Shown here piece by piece: positions 37,692 to 47,303 of a stretch of DNA of 64,000 bases. Below the pieces are notes generated by a model, which worked only from the letters and a program-made list of their open reading frames with translations, was not told the origin of the DNA and searched no databases. Position 1 is the first letter of the stretch, and each line of letters begins with the position of its first letter. Both the position numbers and the translations under genes were made by a program. This DNA comes from Ulvibacter antarcticus (GTDB lineage: Bacteria > Bacteroidota > Bacteroidia > Flavobacteriales > Flavobacteriaceae): assembly GCF_003688405.1 (NCBI RefSeq), contig NZ_REFC01000011.1, positions 1 to 64,000 on the forward strand, in the 5' to 3' direction.

Positions 37692-38618
37692 TTATTTCTT
37701 CAGAAAGTCAATATTACGTTGGAGCCCTGAAAATTTTGTCCTTTTCACAGCACTTTTTCTGAAAATTTCCTGAAAGACTTCTTCTGTGATTTCTTCCCAA
37801 TCCTTCTTAGACATCGAAAGCAATTCAGGATTAGGATTGAAAAGAGGTTCACGATGAGCCTTACTGAAACGATTCCACGGACAAACATCCTGGCAAACAT
37901 CGCAGCCAAACATCCAATCATCGAATTTACCATTCATGGATGTAGGGAGTTCATTTTTAAGTTCAATGGTGAAATACGAAATACATTTACTACCATCTAC
38001 CACATAGGGCTCTACTATTGCTTGTGTTGGGCAGGCATCGATACAGGCAGTACAAGCGCCACAATGATCGGTTACCGGACTGTCGTATGCCAAATCCAAA
38101 TCCACGATTAATTCGGCAATAAAATAAAAGGAACCGACTTGTTTAGTTAAGAGGTTGCTGTGTTTCCCAATCCAACCCAAGCCACTTTTCGCTGCCCAAG
38201 CTTTATCAAGTACTGGCGCAGAATCTACAAACGCACGGCCATGAACATCACCAATTTCATCTTGAATAAAAGCGAGCAATTGTTTCAGTTTGTCTTTAAT
38301 CACAAAATGGTAGTCGGTACCGTAGGCGTATTTTGAAATCTTATAAGCTGATTCATCTTGAGTTTCCGAAGGGAAATAATTCAACAATAACGAAATTACG
38401 CTTTTAGATCCGGGCACTAATTTGGTTGGATCCAGACGCTTATCGAAATGATTTTCCATATAGCTCATTTCACCGTGCCTGTTTTTTTGAAGCCATTTCT
38501 CCAATCGCGGTGCTTCTTCTTCTAAAAATTCAGCTTTGCTAATGCCGCATGACATAAACCCGAGGCGCTTAGCTTCCTGTTTTATTTCTGCCGCATATTT
38601 TGAAGGATTTTCAATCAA
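37692..38618 (-). CDS. queG: Epoxyqueuosine reductase QueG
   Basis: The 308-residue protein has the QueG layout: an N-terminal cobalamin-binding region containing [17 protein letters not shown], the segment [23 protein letters not shown], and two [4Fe-4S] motifs, [12 protein letters not shown] and [11 protein letters not shown] (about 190-250). It reduces epoxyqueuosine to queuosine in the wobble position of GUN tRNAs using cob(II)alamin. It starts three bases after the P450 gene, the last of three tightly packed genes. Confidence 0.94.
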   Translation of the reverse strand: MIENPSKYAAEIKQEAKRLGFMSCGISKAEFLEEEAPRLEKWLQKNRHGEMSYMENHFDKRLDPTKLVPGSKSVISLLLNYFPSETQDESAYKISKYAYGTDYHFVIKDKLKQLLAFIQDEIGDVHGRAFVDSAPVLDKAWAAKSGLGWIGKHSNLLTKQVGSFYFIAELIVDLDLAYDSPVTDHCGACTACIDACPTQAIVEPYVVDGSKCISYFTIELKNELPTSMNGKFDDWMFGCDVCQDVCPWNRFSKAHREPLFNPNPELLSMSKKDWEEITEEVFQEIFRKSAVKRTKFSGLQRNIDFLKK

Positions 38619-38621
38619 ATC

Positions 38622-39950
38622 TTATCTCAAATTAAACTCTAAGATAGCATCTTTAGGTTTCAAAGTTATTAAAGGAAGGATTTTAATTGGTGTGGATTTT
38701 GGGGAAATCCTGTACTTACTCATCACTTCAGCAATTGCAAGGATCATTTCGTACATGGCAAAATTATTCCCGATACACATCCGCGGTCCAGCTCCAAAAG
38801 GAAAATAATAGGCTGAATATTTTAACGGATTTCCTTCAGTAAAACGCTCCGGTTTGAAAGCTTCCGGGGCTTCCCAAAATTTTGGATGCCTGTGAATTTC
38901 ATGTAAGGAAAACAATAAATTTGTTCCTTTCGGGATTTTCATTCCTTCAAATTCATCTTCCTCAATATTAATTCGATCTATAAAATATGCCGGCGGATAT
39001 AATCTCATAGACTCTTCCACTACCTGTTTTGTATAGGGACAGGCTTGCATGTATTCCATTAAATTTGCTTTATTTGAAGTCGCCTTTATTACTTCAGAAA
39101 AAATAATTTCCTGAATTTCCGGATTGCGTGCTAATAATTCACAAGTAAAAGTTAGCGCATTGGATGTTGTCTCATGACCCGCAGTAAACAGAATAAGGAT
39201 CTCATCAATGAGCTGTTCTTCTTCCATTGCGCTTCCATCTTCATACTGGGCTTCCAACAACATGTCTAGAAGATCCCCTTCTTTCTTGTTGCTCAACTTG
39301 CGTTCATGAATTAATTTTCTTAAAATTTCACGCGCTTCAGAAGTAAGTTTTAGTACACTTTTTAATTTGCCACTGCTTTTAAACCACCACTTCAAATACG
39401 GCTGACGCAGTTCCTTAACTAACATTTGCTGTGATTCTTCTGTGATTTGCTGCAGGCGCTTTATATCTGTAGCACTTACAGCACTGCTAAACAATGCTTT
39501 TACCACTGTTTGAAATGCCAGATCATTGAAGACCGGAAAAATATCACGTGGAGTACCCGTCTTTATTTTTGAAAGCTCTGTTTGGATGGCCTCCAACACA
39601 GTTTCTAATAAAGTCTCCAATTGCTTTTTATGAAAGGCCGGTTGTATAAGTCGTCGCTGCTTCTTCCAATGTTCACCTTCTGAAGTTAACAGTCCCTTAC
39701 CTACATATTTGGCTAGATCCTTTGTTTGGATTGTTGATTTTGTATAGTTCTTATGATTTTTCTGAAGTGTATATTGTGCAAAGGCCGCGTTGCGGGAAAA
39801 AACAACTGACTTTCCGAAACCGATCTGAAGACGAAAAGTATCGCCATGTCTCTCGAAATTTTGATGATGAAAAGGCAGTGGGTTTTTTAAAATATCAAAT
39901 GAATGACGTAAAAATTTATACAGTGAAACAGTGGGTATTTTCTTTTCCAT
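38622..39950 (-). CDS. Cytochrome P450
   Basis: The 442-residue protein has all P450 signatures: the I-helix AGHETTSNAL (about 257-266), the K-helix E313-SM-R316, a PERF-type motif (KPERF, about 366-370) and the heme-ligand loop FGAGPRMCIGN with Cys382. The CYP4/CYP102-like pattern suggests a soluble or peripheral fatty-acid-type monooxygenase, but the substrate cannot be told. No fused reductase or ferredoxin is present, so electrons must come from elsewhere. It lies three bases from both ruvB and queG, an odd partner for DNA repair and tRNA modification genes. Confidence 0.93.
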   Translation of the reverse strand: MEKKIPTVSLYKFLRHSFDILKNPLPFHHQNFERHGDTFRLQIGFGKSVVFSRNAAFAQYTLQKNHKNYTKSTIQTKDLAKYVGKGLLTSEGEHWKKQRRLIQPAFHKKQLETLLETVLEAIQTELSKIKTGTPRDIFPVFNDLAFQTVVKALFSSAVSATDIKRLQQITEESQQMLVKELRQPYLKWWFKSSGKLKSVLKLTSEAREILRKLIHERKLSNKKEGDLLDMLLEAQYEDGSAMEEEQLIDEILILFTAGHETTSNALTFTCELLARNPEIQEIIFSEVIKATSNKANLMEYMQACPYTKQVVEESMRLYPPAYFIDRINIEEDEFEGMKIPKGTNLLFSLHEIHRHPKFWEAPEAFKPERFTEGNPLKYSAYYFPFGAGPRMCIGNNFAMYEMILAIAEVMSKYRISPKSTPIKILPLITLKPKDAILEFNLR

Positions 39951-39953
39951 ATT

Positions 39954-40976
39954 TTAGAACAATCCCCCTTGTGTTGGGCCCTTCAATTTTCCTAAGTGTT
40001 TGTAGGCTGCTTCAGTAACTTCACGACCTCTTGGGGTGCGCATAATAAAGCCTTGTTGGATTAAAAATGGTTCGTACACTTCCTCAATAGTTTCGGGACT
40101 TTCAGAAACTGCGGTTGCAATGGTCGTTAAACCTACCGGACCTCCTTTAAATTTCTCTATGATGGTAGTGAGAATCTTATTATCCATCTCATCGAGACCA
40201 TGTGCATCGACGTTAAGTGCCTTTAAGGCAAATTTGGCTATTTTGATATCGATATTTCCATCACCCTTAATCTGTGCAAAATCCCGAACTCTTCTTAACA
40301 ATGCATTCGCTATCCTTGGTGTTCCTCTACTTCTACCAGCAATTTCAATGGCGGCTTCCATGGAAATAGGAACATCTAATATACCCGCACTTCGCTGAAC
40401 AATTGTGGTGAGTAATTCTGTTGTATAATATTGCAGTCGGGAAGAAATACCAAAACGAGCTCTCATGGGTGCTGTTAGCAAACCAGAACGAGTAGTTGCA
40501 CCTACCAAGGTAAATGGTGCTAAATTAATCTGAACAGAACGAGCGTTTGGTCCGGACTCGATCATAATGTCGATCCTATAATCCTCCATTGCCGAATACA
40601 AATACTCTTCCACGATTGGGCTTAAACGATGTATCTCGTCTATAAACAACACATCTCTTTCATCAAGATTGGTGAGCAGACCAGCCAAATCTCCAGGTTT
40701 ATCTAGAACGGGACCCGAAGTCACTTTTATTCCTACTTCCAACTCATTGGCTAAAATATGTGCAAGTGTTGTTTTACCAAGACCTGGAGGGCCATGAAAC
40801 AGCGTATGATCTAAAGCTTCTCCTCTAAGATTCGCGGCTTGTACAAAGATCTGAAGGTTTTCGAGAGCCTGATCCTGACCCGTAAAATCATCGAAAGAAA
40901 GTGGCCTCAGTTTTTTCTCTAATTCGAGTTCCTGCGGACTTAAATCTTCACCAGTTGGATCTAGGTTTTCGTTCAT
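39954..40976 (-). CDS. ruvB: Holliday junction branch migration ATPase RuvB
   Basis: The 340-residue AAA+ protein has [14 protein letters not shown] near the start, Walker [10 protein letters not shown] (about 62-70, Lys68), Walker [13 protein letters not shown], sensor-1 [15 protein letters not shown] and a C-terminal winged helix ([17 protein letters not shown]). RuvB hexamers drive branch migration on RuvA-bound junctions. It heads a three-gene run with P450 and queG. A TATATTTG match lies only five bases upstream of the ATG, too close for a normal leader, so I do not call it as a promoter. Confidence 0.95.
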   Translation of the reverse strand: MNENLDPTGEDLSPQELELEKKLRPLSFDDFTGQDQALENLQIFVQAANLRGEALDHTLFHGPPGLGKTTLAHILANELEVGIKVTSGPVLDKPGDLAGLLTNLDERDVLFIDEIHRLSPIVEEYLYSAMEDYRIDIMIESGPNARSVQINLAPFTLVGATTRSGLLTAPMRARFGISSRLQYYTTELLTTIVQRSAGILDVPISMEAAIEIAGRSRGTPRIANALLRRVRDFAQIKGDGNIDIKIAKFALKALNVDAHGLDEMDNKILTTIIEKFKGGPVGLTTIATAVSESPETIEEVYEPFLIQQGFIMRTPRGREVTEAAYKHLGKLKGPTQGGLF

Positions 40977-41141
40977 CTAACAAATATACGAATCATTCCT
41001 GTTGAATTTTTAAAAAGGAATCGGGTAATCCATATAAAGCTAGAGTTGATTTCATAATTTCTTTTCAAATAGCTTAACAAAGGTTTAGCAATCCGTTATG
41101 AGTACTTTAAAGCTTTACTTTTTATCTTAAAAAGAAAAATT

Positions 41142-41651
41142 ATGATCAAACCAAAAAGTAAAGTGCCTGCCTTGGAAGTTAAATTAATAAATGACTCGAT
41201 ATGGAATCTTGAAAAGCAACGTCCGGATGCGTTTACGCTGATAATATTTTATCGCGGACTTCATTGCCCCGTGTGTAAAAAGTATCTCGAAAGTTTAAAA
41301 CCAAAACTTGAAGACTTTTCAGAAAGAGGTGTCAATGTAGTAGCAATTAGTATGGATACAGAAAAAAGAGCCAAGTTGAGTGGTGAAAAATGGGATGTTG
41401 AATCTGTTCCCATTGGCTATGGAATGACAGAAGTTAAGGCTCGAGAATGGGGGCTATATATATCAAATGCAATAAAGGATGCAGAACCCGCCGTGTTTTC
41501 GGAGCCAGCAGTTTTTCTTGTAAGACCGGATGGTACGTTGTATTTTTCTTCTGTTCAAACGATGCCGTTCGCACGACCAACTCTTGAAAGCTTAATAAAA
41601 GCTATTGATTTTGTAACGAAAGAAGATTATCCTGCGAGAGGAGGCGCTTAG
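41142..41651 (+). CDS. Peroxiredoxin-like (AhpC/TSA family) protein
   Basis: The 169-residue protein has a thioredoxin fold with FYRGLHCPVCKKYLE (C42 and C45), then VVAISMDTEKRAK and PAVFLVRPDGTLYF. The CxxC layout is that of the peroxiredoxin-like/AhpC-TSA group, which may act as thiol reductases or peroxidases in the cytoplasm; no signal peptide is present. It is a single gene, divergent from ruvB, and shares a bidirectional terminator with the oxidase operon. The 165 bases upstream are AT-rich without a clear promoter. Confidence 0.87.
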   Translation: MIKPKSKVPALEVKLINDSIWNLEKQRPDAFTLIIFYRGLHCPVCKKYLESLKPKLEDFSERGVNVVAISMDTEKRAKLSGEKWDVESVPIGYGMTEVKAREWGLYISNAIKDAEPAVFSEPAVFLVRPDGTLYFSSVQTMPFARPTLESLIKAIDFVTKEDYPARGGA

Positions 41652-41674
41652 ATAACTTATACTATTAAAAAATA

Positions 41675-41707
41675 AAAAACCCTTCCGAATTTATTGGAAG
41701 GGTTTTT
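41675..41707. terminator. Bidirectional terminator between the peroxiredoxin-like gene and the act-cox operon
   Basis: AAAAACCCTTCC pairs perfectly with GGAAGGGTTTTT around a nine-base loop. Both strands end in a T run, and both converging genes stop within about 25 bases. Confidence 0.9.
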
Positions 41708-41730
41708 AATATTTATGGTAACACTATAAA

Positions 41731-43557
41731 CTAGTGATTTAATTCTTCTTCGTTTTCCTGAAGCGGCATATGTTGTGGAATATAATCCTGTCCCGGAATA
41801 ACGTAATCGCTTTCATCCTTATTCAGTTTACTATAATCATAAGACCAGCGGTATACATGTGGTATTGGACCGTCCCAGTTTCCGTGGATATGCTTCACTT
41901 CTGCAGTCCATTCTAATGTTGTAGAATTCCATGGGTTTTTAGGGCCCACTTTTCCGAAGAACATAGAAGAAATAAAGTTATAAAGGAATACCAGTTGTGC
42001 TGCAGCAGTGATGATTGCAAAAATCGTGATTACTACGTTCACATCGGTCAAATCATCGAAATACGGGAAATTGGTGTTGGTATAGTATCTTCTAGGAAGA
42101 CCTGCCATCCCAATAAAGTGCATAGGGAAGAATACTCCATAAGCGCCAATCACAGTCACCCAAAAGTGAATATAACCAAGATTCTTATTTAATAATTTTC
42201 CTTCAAACATTTTTGGGAACCAATGATACACTCCTGCAAATAGACCGTACAATGCAGATACACCCATTACCAAGTGGAAGTGAGCAACCACGAAGTAAGT
42301 ATCGTGAACATTAATATCAAGTGCACTATCTCCAAGAATAATACCTGTAAGACCTCCTGTTATAAAGGTTGAAACGAAACCAATGGAGAATAACATGGCC
42401 GTATTCATCTGCAAGTTTCCTCGCCAAAGCGTGGTAATCCAGTTAAAGGATTTTACAGCTGAAGGAATTGCGATTAATAATGTTGTAAAGGTAAACACCG
42501 ATCCGAGGAAAGGATTCATACCTGATATAAACATATGGTGACCCCAAACGATAGTCGAAAGGAATGCAATTGCCAAAATGGAAGCGACCATCGCGCGATA
42601 CCCAAAAATAGGTTTACGAGCGTTTGTTGCCATAATTTCTGAAACCAGACCCATGGCAGGAAGAATAACGATATATACTTCAGGGTGTCCAAGGAACCAG
42701 AATAAGTGCTCAAATAATACCGGAGAACCACCTTGATTGTGTAATACTTCTCCTGCAATATAAATATCTGATAGGAAGAAAGAAGTTCCAAAACTTCTAT
42801 CCATTATTAGCATAAGTGCTGCAGATAAAAGAACAGGGAAAGATACTACCCCGATTACTGCAGTGATAAAAAATGCCCAAATTGTAAGAGGCAAACGGGT
42901 CATAGACATACCCTTTGTTCTCAAATTCAATACGGTTACTATATAATTTAAAGATCCCAATAAAGAGGATGCAATAAAGATTGCCATAGATACCAACCAT
43001 AAAGTCATACCTGTACCGGATCCAGGGATCGCTTGTGGTAATGCACTTAAAGGAGGGTATATTGTCCAACCGGCTGATGCAGGTCCTGCTTCTACAAACA
43101 GAGACATAAGCATGATAATACTCGATAAGAAAAACAACCAGTAGGATATCATGTTTAGGAATCCTGATGCCATATCACGTGCACCAATCTGCAATGGAAT
43201 AAGTAGATTACTAAACGTACCACTCAATCCGGCAGTAAGCACAAAGAATACCATGATGGTACCATGAATGGTTACCAATGCAAGGTAAACACTAGGATCC
43301 ATAACACCATCTTCACCCCATTTTCCTAGTAAAATTTCATAAATTGTGAATTGATGATCAGGCCATGCCAATTGCATTCTAAAAAGAATAGACATTGCGA
43401 TTCCTATCATACCCATAAACAATCCTGTTACCAGGTATTGCTTGGAGATCATTTTATGATCCTGGCTAAAGATATATTTTGTAACAAATGTTTCTTTATG
43501 ATGATGTCCGTGATCATCGTGGTGATCTTCTGCGTGGTCGTGTGCGTGTGCTGACAT
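41731..43557 (-). CDS. Cytochrome c oxidase subunit I
   Basis: The 608-residue subunit I has about twelve to thirteen membrane helices and the heme-copper ligands: a VTIHGTIMVFF motif with the low-spin heme His, FWFLGHPEVYIVILPAMG with the Tyr-crosslinked His, WGHHMFISG with two copper His, and HDTYFVVAHFHLVMG for the heme histidines. The HPEVY motif marks an A-type proton-pumping oxidase. The first 21 residues hold nine histidines. It ends the actABCDEF-coxBA operon, 18 bases after subunit II. Confidence 0.95.
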   Translation of the reverse strand: MSAHAHDHAEDHHDDHGHHHKETFVTKYIFSQDHKMISKQYLVTGLFMGMIGIAMSILFRMQLAWPDHQFTIYEILLGKWGEDGVMDPSVYLALVTIHGTIMVFFVLTAGLSGTFSNLLIPLQIGARDMASGFLNMISYWLFFLSSIIMLMSLFVEAGPASAGWTIYPPLSALPQAIPGSGTGMTLWLVSMAIFIASSLLGSLNYIVTVLNLRTKGMSMTRLPLTIWAFFITAVIGVVSFPVLLSAALMLIMDRSFGTSFFLSDIYIAGEVLHNQGGSPVLFEHLFWFLGHPEVYIVILPAMGLVSEIMATNARKPIFGYRAMVASILAIAFLSTIVWGHHMFISGMNPFLGSVFTFTTLLIAIPSAVKSFNWITTLWRGNLQMNTAMLFSIGFVSTFITGGLTGIILGDSALDINVHDTYFVVAHFHLVMGVSALYGLFAGVYHWFPKMFEGKLLNKNLGYIHFWVTVIGAYGVFFPMHFIGMAGLPRRYYTNTNFPYFDDLTDVNVVITIFAIITAAAQLVFLYNFISSMFFGKVGPKNPWNSTTLEWTAEVKHIHGNWDGPIPHVYRWSYDYSKLNKDESDYVIPGQDYIPQHMPLQENEEELNH

Positions 43558-43575
43558 ATCTCTTAATCTGTTTTA

Positions 43576-44640
43576 TTATTTCTTAAGGGCTTCTGCAATG
43601 GTTGGTTGAGTTTTCATCCAAGCCTCATACTCTTCTTGCGACTCTACGATGATCTTCATTTGCATATTATAGTGGTTAGTTCCACAAATTTTATTACAAA
43701 GAAGCATATAATCGAAAACATAAGGTTCTAGACCTTCATCTCCTTTTTCAACCAGCACCTTGCTCTTATCTCTTCTTAATTTATTAATTCTTCCAACTTT
43801 ACCCGTCACCTCTTCATCTCTTCTCATATCTTCAGTTGTAACGCTTGGAGTAAATGAGAATTGAGTTATCATTCCAGGAACGCAGTTCATCTGAGCACGG
43901 AAATGAGGCATATAAGCTGAGTGTAATACATCTTGAGATCTCATTTTAAAGATCACCTTTCTTCCGACTGGAAGGTGCAATTCATTTACAACTACATCGT
44001 CCTGAGCATTTGGATCGGAAGCATCTACTCCTAATTGATTCACCCCTTCGATTAAACGAACATTGGCTTCACCTAAGGTGTTATCGTCTCCACTGTAACG
44101 AGCTCTCCAATCGAACTGATACGCATAGAGTTCAACGATCATAGGATCATCTTCGTCATTTACGTTCATAATATCGGTCCAGGTAAATAAACCGTAGATA
44201 ATAAGTCCGGCAAGAACGATTACGGGAATAATAGTCCAGATAAATTCCAGTTTATCATTATCGGCAAAGAATACAGCTCTTTGACCTTTTCTTCCGCGGT
44301 ATTTAAATGAAAAATAACTTAATAACCAAAGTGTAAAGAATCCTACGACAAAAATCAACGCCATGGAAATATACATCAGGTTGTCTATTTTTGCACCATG
44401 CTCTGAAGCAGCTTTAGGAAGCAATACATCGCCCCATTCCCAGAAACAATAGATAAGCAACAGGTAAGTGAATATGGCAAAGCCCATCATCATGTACCCA
44501 TTGAAATTATTATCCTTATCATTGGCTATTTCGGAAGCATTATCAGGCCCTTCTGTTTTAGACAATTGAAATATCTTATTCATTTGCCAAACAGCAACTC
44601 CAAATAGAATGATTACTAATACAACTAAAAGTGCGGTCAT
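43576..44640 (-). CDS. Cytochrome c oxidase subunit II
   Basis: The 354-residue subunit II has three hydrophobic segments (about 1-20, 50-70, 88-112) and a cupredoxin domain. The CuA ligands are visible: H240 in DVLHSAYMPHFRAQ, and C315-NKI-C319, H323 and M326 in the C-terminal motif. No CxxCH heme motif follows, so it is a CuA-only form that accepts electrons from a separate or Act-bound cytochrome c. A charged insertion of about 35 residues (270-308) sits between strands that are usually close. The gene lies 25 bases after actF. Confidence 0.93.
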   Translation of the reverse strand: MTALLVVLVIILFGVAVWQMNKIFQLSKTEGPDNASEIANDKDNNFNGYMMMGFAIFTYLLLIYCFWEWGDVLLPKAASEHGAKIDNLMYISMALIFVVGFFTLWLLSYFSFKYRGRKGQRAVFFADNDKLEFIWTIIPVIVLAGLIIYGLFTWTDIMNVNDEDDPMIVELYAYQFDWRARYSGDDNTLGEANVRLIEGVNQLGVDASDPNAQDDVVVNELHLPVGRKVIFKMRSQDVLHSAYMPHFRAQMNCVPGMITQFSFTPSVTTEDMRRDEEVTGKVGRINKLRRDKSKVLVEKGDEGLEPYVFDYMLLCNKICGTNHYNMQMKIIVESQEEYEAWMKTQPTIAEALKK

Positions 44641-44665
44641 CGTTATCTGTCTTCTATATAATTAA

Positions 44666-46045
44666 TTAATAATGATAATTCTTACTCTCCTTAACAAACG
44701 GATTGTTTTTCACGAGTAAAGGTGCCTTGGTAAGTGCTGTGAAAACAACAAATACAAAGAGCCCAAAGAAAAAACAAAGTGCGCCAAGTTCAGGAATACC
44801 AATATACCATGATGTTCCTACGGTACCTGGCATTACTAACACAAATAAATTTATGTAATGTCCGGCTAAAACTACGATTCCCGTTAAAACCACAAACCAA
44901 TTCACTCGTTTATAATCACTGTTCATAAGTAAAAGCACCGGGAATATGAAATTCATAGCTAACATTCCGAAGAAAGGAAGCTTATAGTCTTCTATTCTTG
45001 TAACAAAGTAAGTTACTTCTTCGGGAATATTCGCATACCAGATCAACATAAATTGTGAGAACCATAAATAGGTCCAAAAAATACTGAAACCGAACATATA
45101 CTTTCCTAAATCATGAATATGACTATCATTCACAAATTCAAGATATCCTTGTGATTTAAGATATATTGCGACCATGGCAATAGTTGTGATTGCACAAACC
45201 ATCATTCCAGCAAACACATACCATCCATACAATGTACTAAACCAATGTGGATCGAAGCTCATAAGCCAATCCCAGCTCATCATGGATTCGGTATAAATAA
45301 AGAATACTAAAAAGGCTGCTGAAATTCTAAAGGTCTTTTTGAAAGAAGTGTTTCCATCTTCATTATCACTCTCTCTGGAAAACTTCACTGCAAAATGACG
45401 GTATAAGAACCATCCTCCTAAGAAAATTGCTGCTCTTATCATCAATGCCGTTCCATTTAACCATCCAGCTTTACCTTGAAGCAATTTATCATGTGCCACT
45501 ACTTCAGGATCTGCCCAAACAAAAAGGTGGTTAATATGGAATCCTGACAATCCTAGTAATACAAACATGATAATTCCTCCCGGAACTAAATAAGCTGTTA
45601 TTCCTTCCATTACTCTAAAGAGTACCGGAGACCACCCTGCTTGAGCAGCGTAGTTAATTGCATAGAATGCCAATGCACCTAAAGCTATCATAAAGAAAAA
45701 GAAACATGCAATATACAAAGCCGACCATGGTCTGTTTTGCATTTGGTGCAATGTATGTTCGAGATGCGCCTCTTCACTATCATGAGCGTTTTCGCCATGC
45801 TCTCCAGCTTGTTCCATTGCATGACTAGCATCCACGGTCGTTTCGTTATGTGACTCTCCATGAGAATCGATAGTAACGGCATGTGAAGCTTCCGAAGCAT
45901 GATCGTCACCATGGTGATCGGCCATCATTTCTTTTACTTCAGCAGTAGAACCGGGAGCGGTTAGGAAACCCGTAACGATACCAATGGCGCCAACCACCAT
46001 AAAAATAATCGCAAACAGTTTTAATTTACTAGGTAGCGTATACAT
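44666..46045 (-). CDS. actF: Alternative complex III membrane subunit ActF
   Basis: The 459-residue protein has about ten membrane helices and matches the ActF (quinol:cytochrome c oxidoreductase, NrfD-related) pattern, with FIYTESMMSWDWLMSFDPHWFSTLYGWYVFAG as a clear signature segment. After the first helix comes a long hydrophilic stretch (about 40-100) with twelve histidines and many acidic residues. ActF is one of two quinol-associated integral subunits of the complex. It lies 29 bases after actE and 25 before coxB. Confidence 0.9.
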   Translation of the reverse strand: MYTLPSKLKLFAIIFMVVGAIGIVTGFLTAPGSTAEVKEMMADHHGDDHASEASHAVTIDSHGESHNETTVDASHAMEQAGEHGENAHDSEEAHLEHTLHQMQNRPWSALYIACFFFFMIALGALAFYAINYAAQAGWSPVLFRVMEGITAYLVPGGIIMFVLLGLSGFHINHLFVWADPEVVAHDKLLQGKAGWLNGTALMIRAAIFLGGWFLYRHFAVKFSRESDNEDGNTSFKKTFRISAAFLVFFIYTESMMSWDWLMSFDPHWFSTLYGWYVFAGMMVCAITTIAMVAIYLKSQGYLEFVNDSHIHDLGKYMFGFSIFWTYLWFSQFMLIWYANIPEEVTYFVTRIEDYKLPFFGMLAMNFIFPVLLLMNSDYKRVNWFVVLTGIVVLAGHYINLFVLVMPGTVGTSWYIGIPELGALCFFFGLFVFVVFTALTKAPLLVKNNPFVKESKNYHY

Positions 46046-46074
46046 ATCTTTAGCTATTCTCTATTATTCTTCAA

Positions 46075-46761
46075 TTAATGTTGTTGTTCTGAAGTTTCAT
46101 CTTCAGGTATATTTTGTTCTGAACTATCAACCATTGGTAAATTTTCTTCAGACATTTCAACCGACGTGGTCTTCGCTGTATCTAATTGTACTTCCATCAA
46201 TGGTTCTCCATTCAAGGCAGCTTTCAGATTCATTACATATTGTGCAATTTGCCAACGTTCCAATTCATTGGTTTGTGAAGCATAAGAGCCCATTGAATTT
46301 AACCCATACATTTGTACATGGTAAGTTCCACCTTGAGTAATATTTCTACCTGCATCAGCATAACTTGGTATTCCAAGAAATTTTTCACGAGTTACAAGAA
46401 TTCCTTGACCATCTCCTTTGTCACCATGACAAACCGCACAAAAAACGGTGTACAGTTCACCTCCGGCTTTCAAGTTCTTCTCAGTAACTTTAAGTGGGTT
46501 TTTAAGTTCTATTCTTGCTTGTTCAAGTCCTTCATTAGTATTCGGATACTCATAAGGATTCCATCCACGAGGAATAGACCCTTCTACAGGCAACATTGCC
46601 TCCATTCCTCCAGGAAATATCTCATAACTTCCATAGGTCTCGTACCCTACAGGCTCGTACATATTGGGCATAAACTGATAATTAGGTTTATTGTTCTGAA
46701 AACAAGAAACCATACTTACTGCAGCTATAAGCCCCAAGGCTATATTTAGTAAACTTTTCAT
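46075..46761 (-). CDS. actE: Alternative complex III monoheme cytochrome c subunit ActE
   Basis: I choose the ATG at 46761 (228 residues), where a lipoprotein signal starts (MKSLLNIALGLIAAVSMVSC); a start at 46779 would add six residues. The mature chain is a class I cytochrome c with the heme motif CAVCH (about 111-115) and a distal methionine in a YGLNSMGSYASQ-like loop. The C-terminal 40 residues are acidic and unstructured. ActE is the likely exit point for electrons toward the CuA subunit. It is one base from actD. Confidence 0.9.
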   Translation of the reverse strand: MKSLLNIALGLIAAVSMVSCFQNNKPNYQFMPNMYEPVGYETYGSYEIFPGGMEAMLPVEGSIPRGWNPYEYPNTNEGLEQARIELKNPLKVTEKNLKAGGELYTVFCAVCHGDKGDGQGILVTREKFLGIPSYADAGRNITQGGTYHVQMYGLNSMGSYASQTNELERWQIAQYVMNLKAALNGEPLMEVQLDTAKTTSVEMSEENLPMVDSSEQNIPEDETSEQQH

Positions 46762-46762
46762 A

Positions 46763-47299
46763 TTAGTGATCTTCGTCATTATCTATTAAACTAATTTCGA
46801 TGGCACCGGTATTATGTAACAATTGAGTTAGTTTCTCAATATCATGATTTCCTGCATCTACAGCCATCAAAAAGTGATCATCGGTAGTTCTCACATCCGG
46901 ATTTTCCGCTTTTTTAAAGGGCCATAATTTACTTCGCATATAAAAGGTAATAACCATAAGGTGTGCTGCAAAGAAAACGGTAAGTTCGAACATAATTGGT
47001 ACGAATGCCGGCATATTTGCGATATAACTAAAACTTGGTTTACCACCAATATTCTGTGGCCAGTCTTCGATCATGATGAAATTCATCATAATAATAGCTA
47101 CAGCCAATCCTACCAAACCATACATAAAAGATGTAATGGCAATTCGAGTAGGCTCTAGTCCCATAACTTTATCGAGACCGTGCACTGGAAAAGGTGTATA
47201 CACCTCTTCAATATGATAATTAGCGGCCCGTACATCCTTAACGGCATGCATTAGGATGTCGTCATCATTGTAAATAGCGTGAATCACTTTAGATGCCAT
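46763..47299 (-). CDS. actD: Alternative complex III subunit ActD (DUF3341)
   Basis: The ATG at 47299 gives 178 residues starting MASKVIHAIYNDDDIL, matching the DUF3341/ActD start; an upstream in-frame start at 47383 would overlap actC by 80 bases and is rejected. Two membrane helices (about 65-85 and 105-130) form a hairpin after a cytoplasmic ferredoxin-like domain containing EVYTPFPVHGLDKVMG. ActD binds the membrane part of the complex. It lies four bases after actC. Confidence 0.9.
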   Translation of the reverse strand: MASKVIHAIYNDDDILMHAVKDVRAANYHIEEVYTPFPVHGLDKVMGLEPTRIAITSFMYGLVGLAVAIIMMNFIMIEDWPQNIGGKPSFSYIANMPAFVPIMFELTVFFAAHLMVITFYMRSKLWPFKKAENPDVRTTDDHFLMAVDAGNHDIEKLTQLLHNTGAIEISLIDNDEDH

Positions 47300-47303
47300 A
47301 CTA

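Noticed and set aside
40981-40988. TATATTTG on the minus strand before ruvB
   Set aside because: It lies five bases from the ATG, so transcription would begin inside the gene, and no -33 element is seen.
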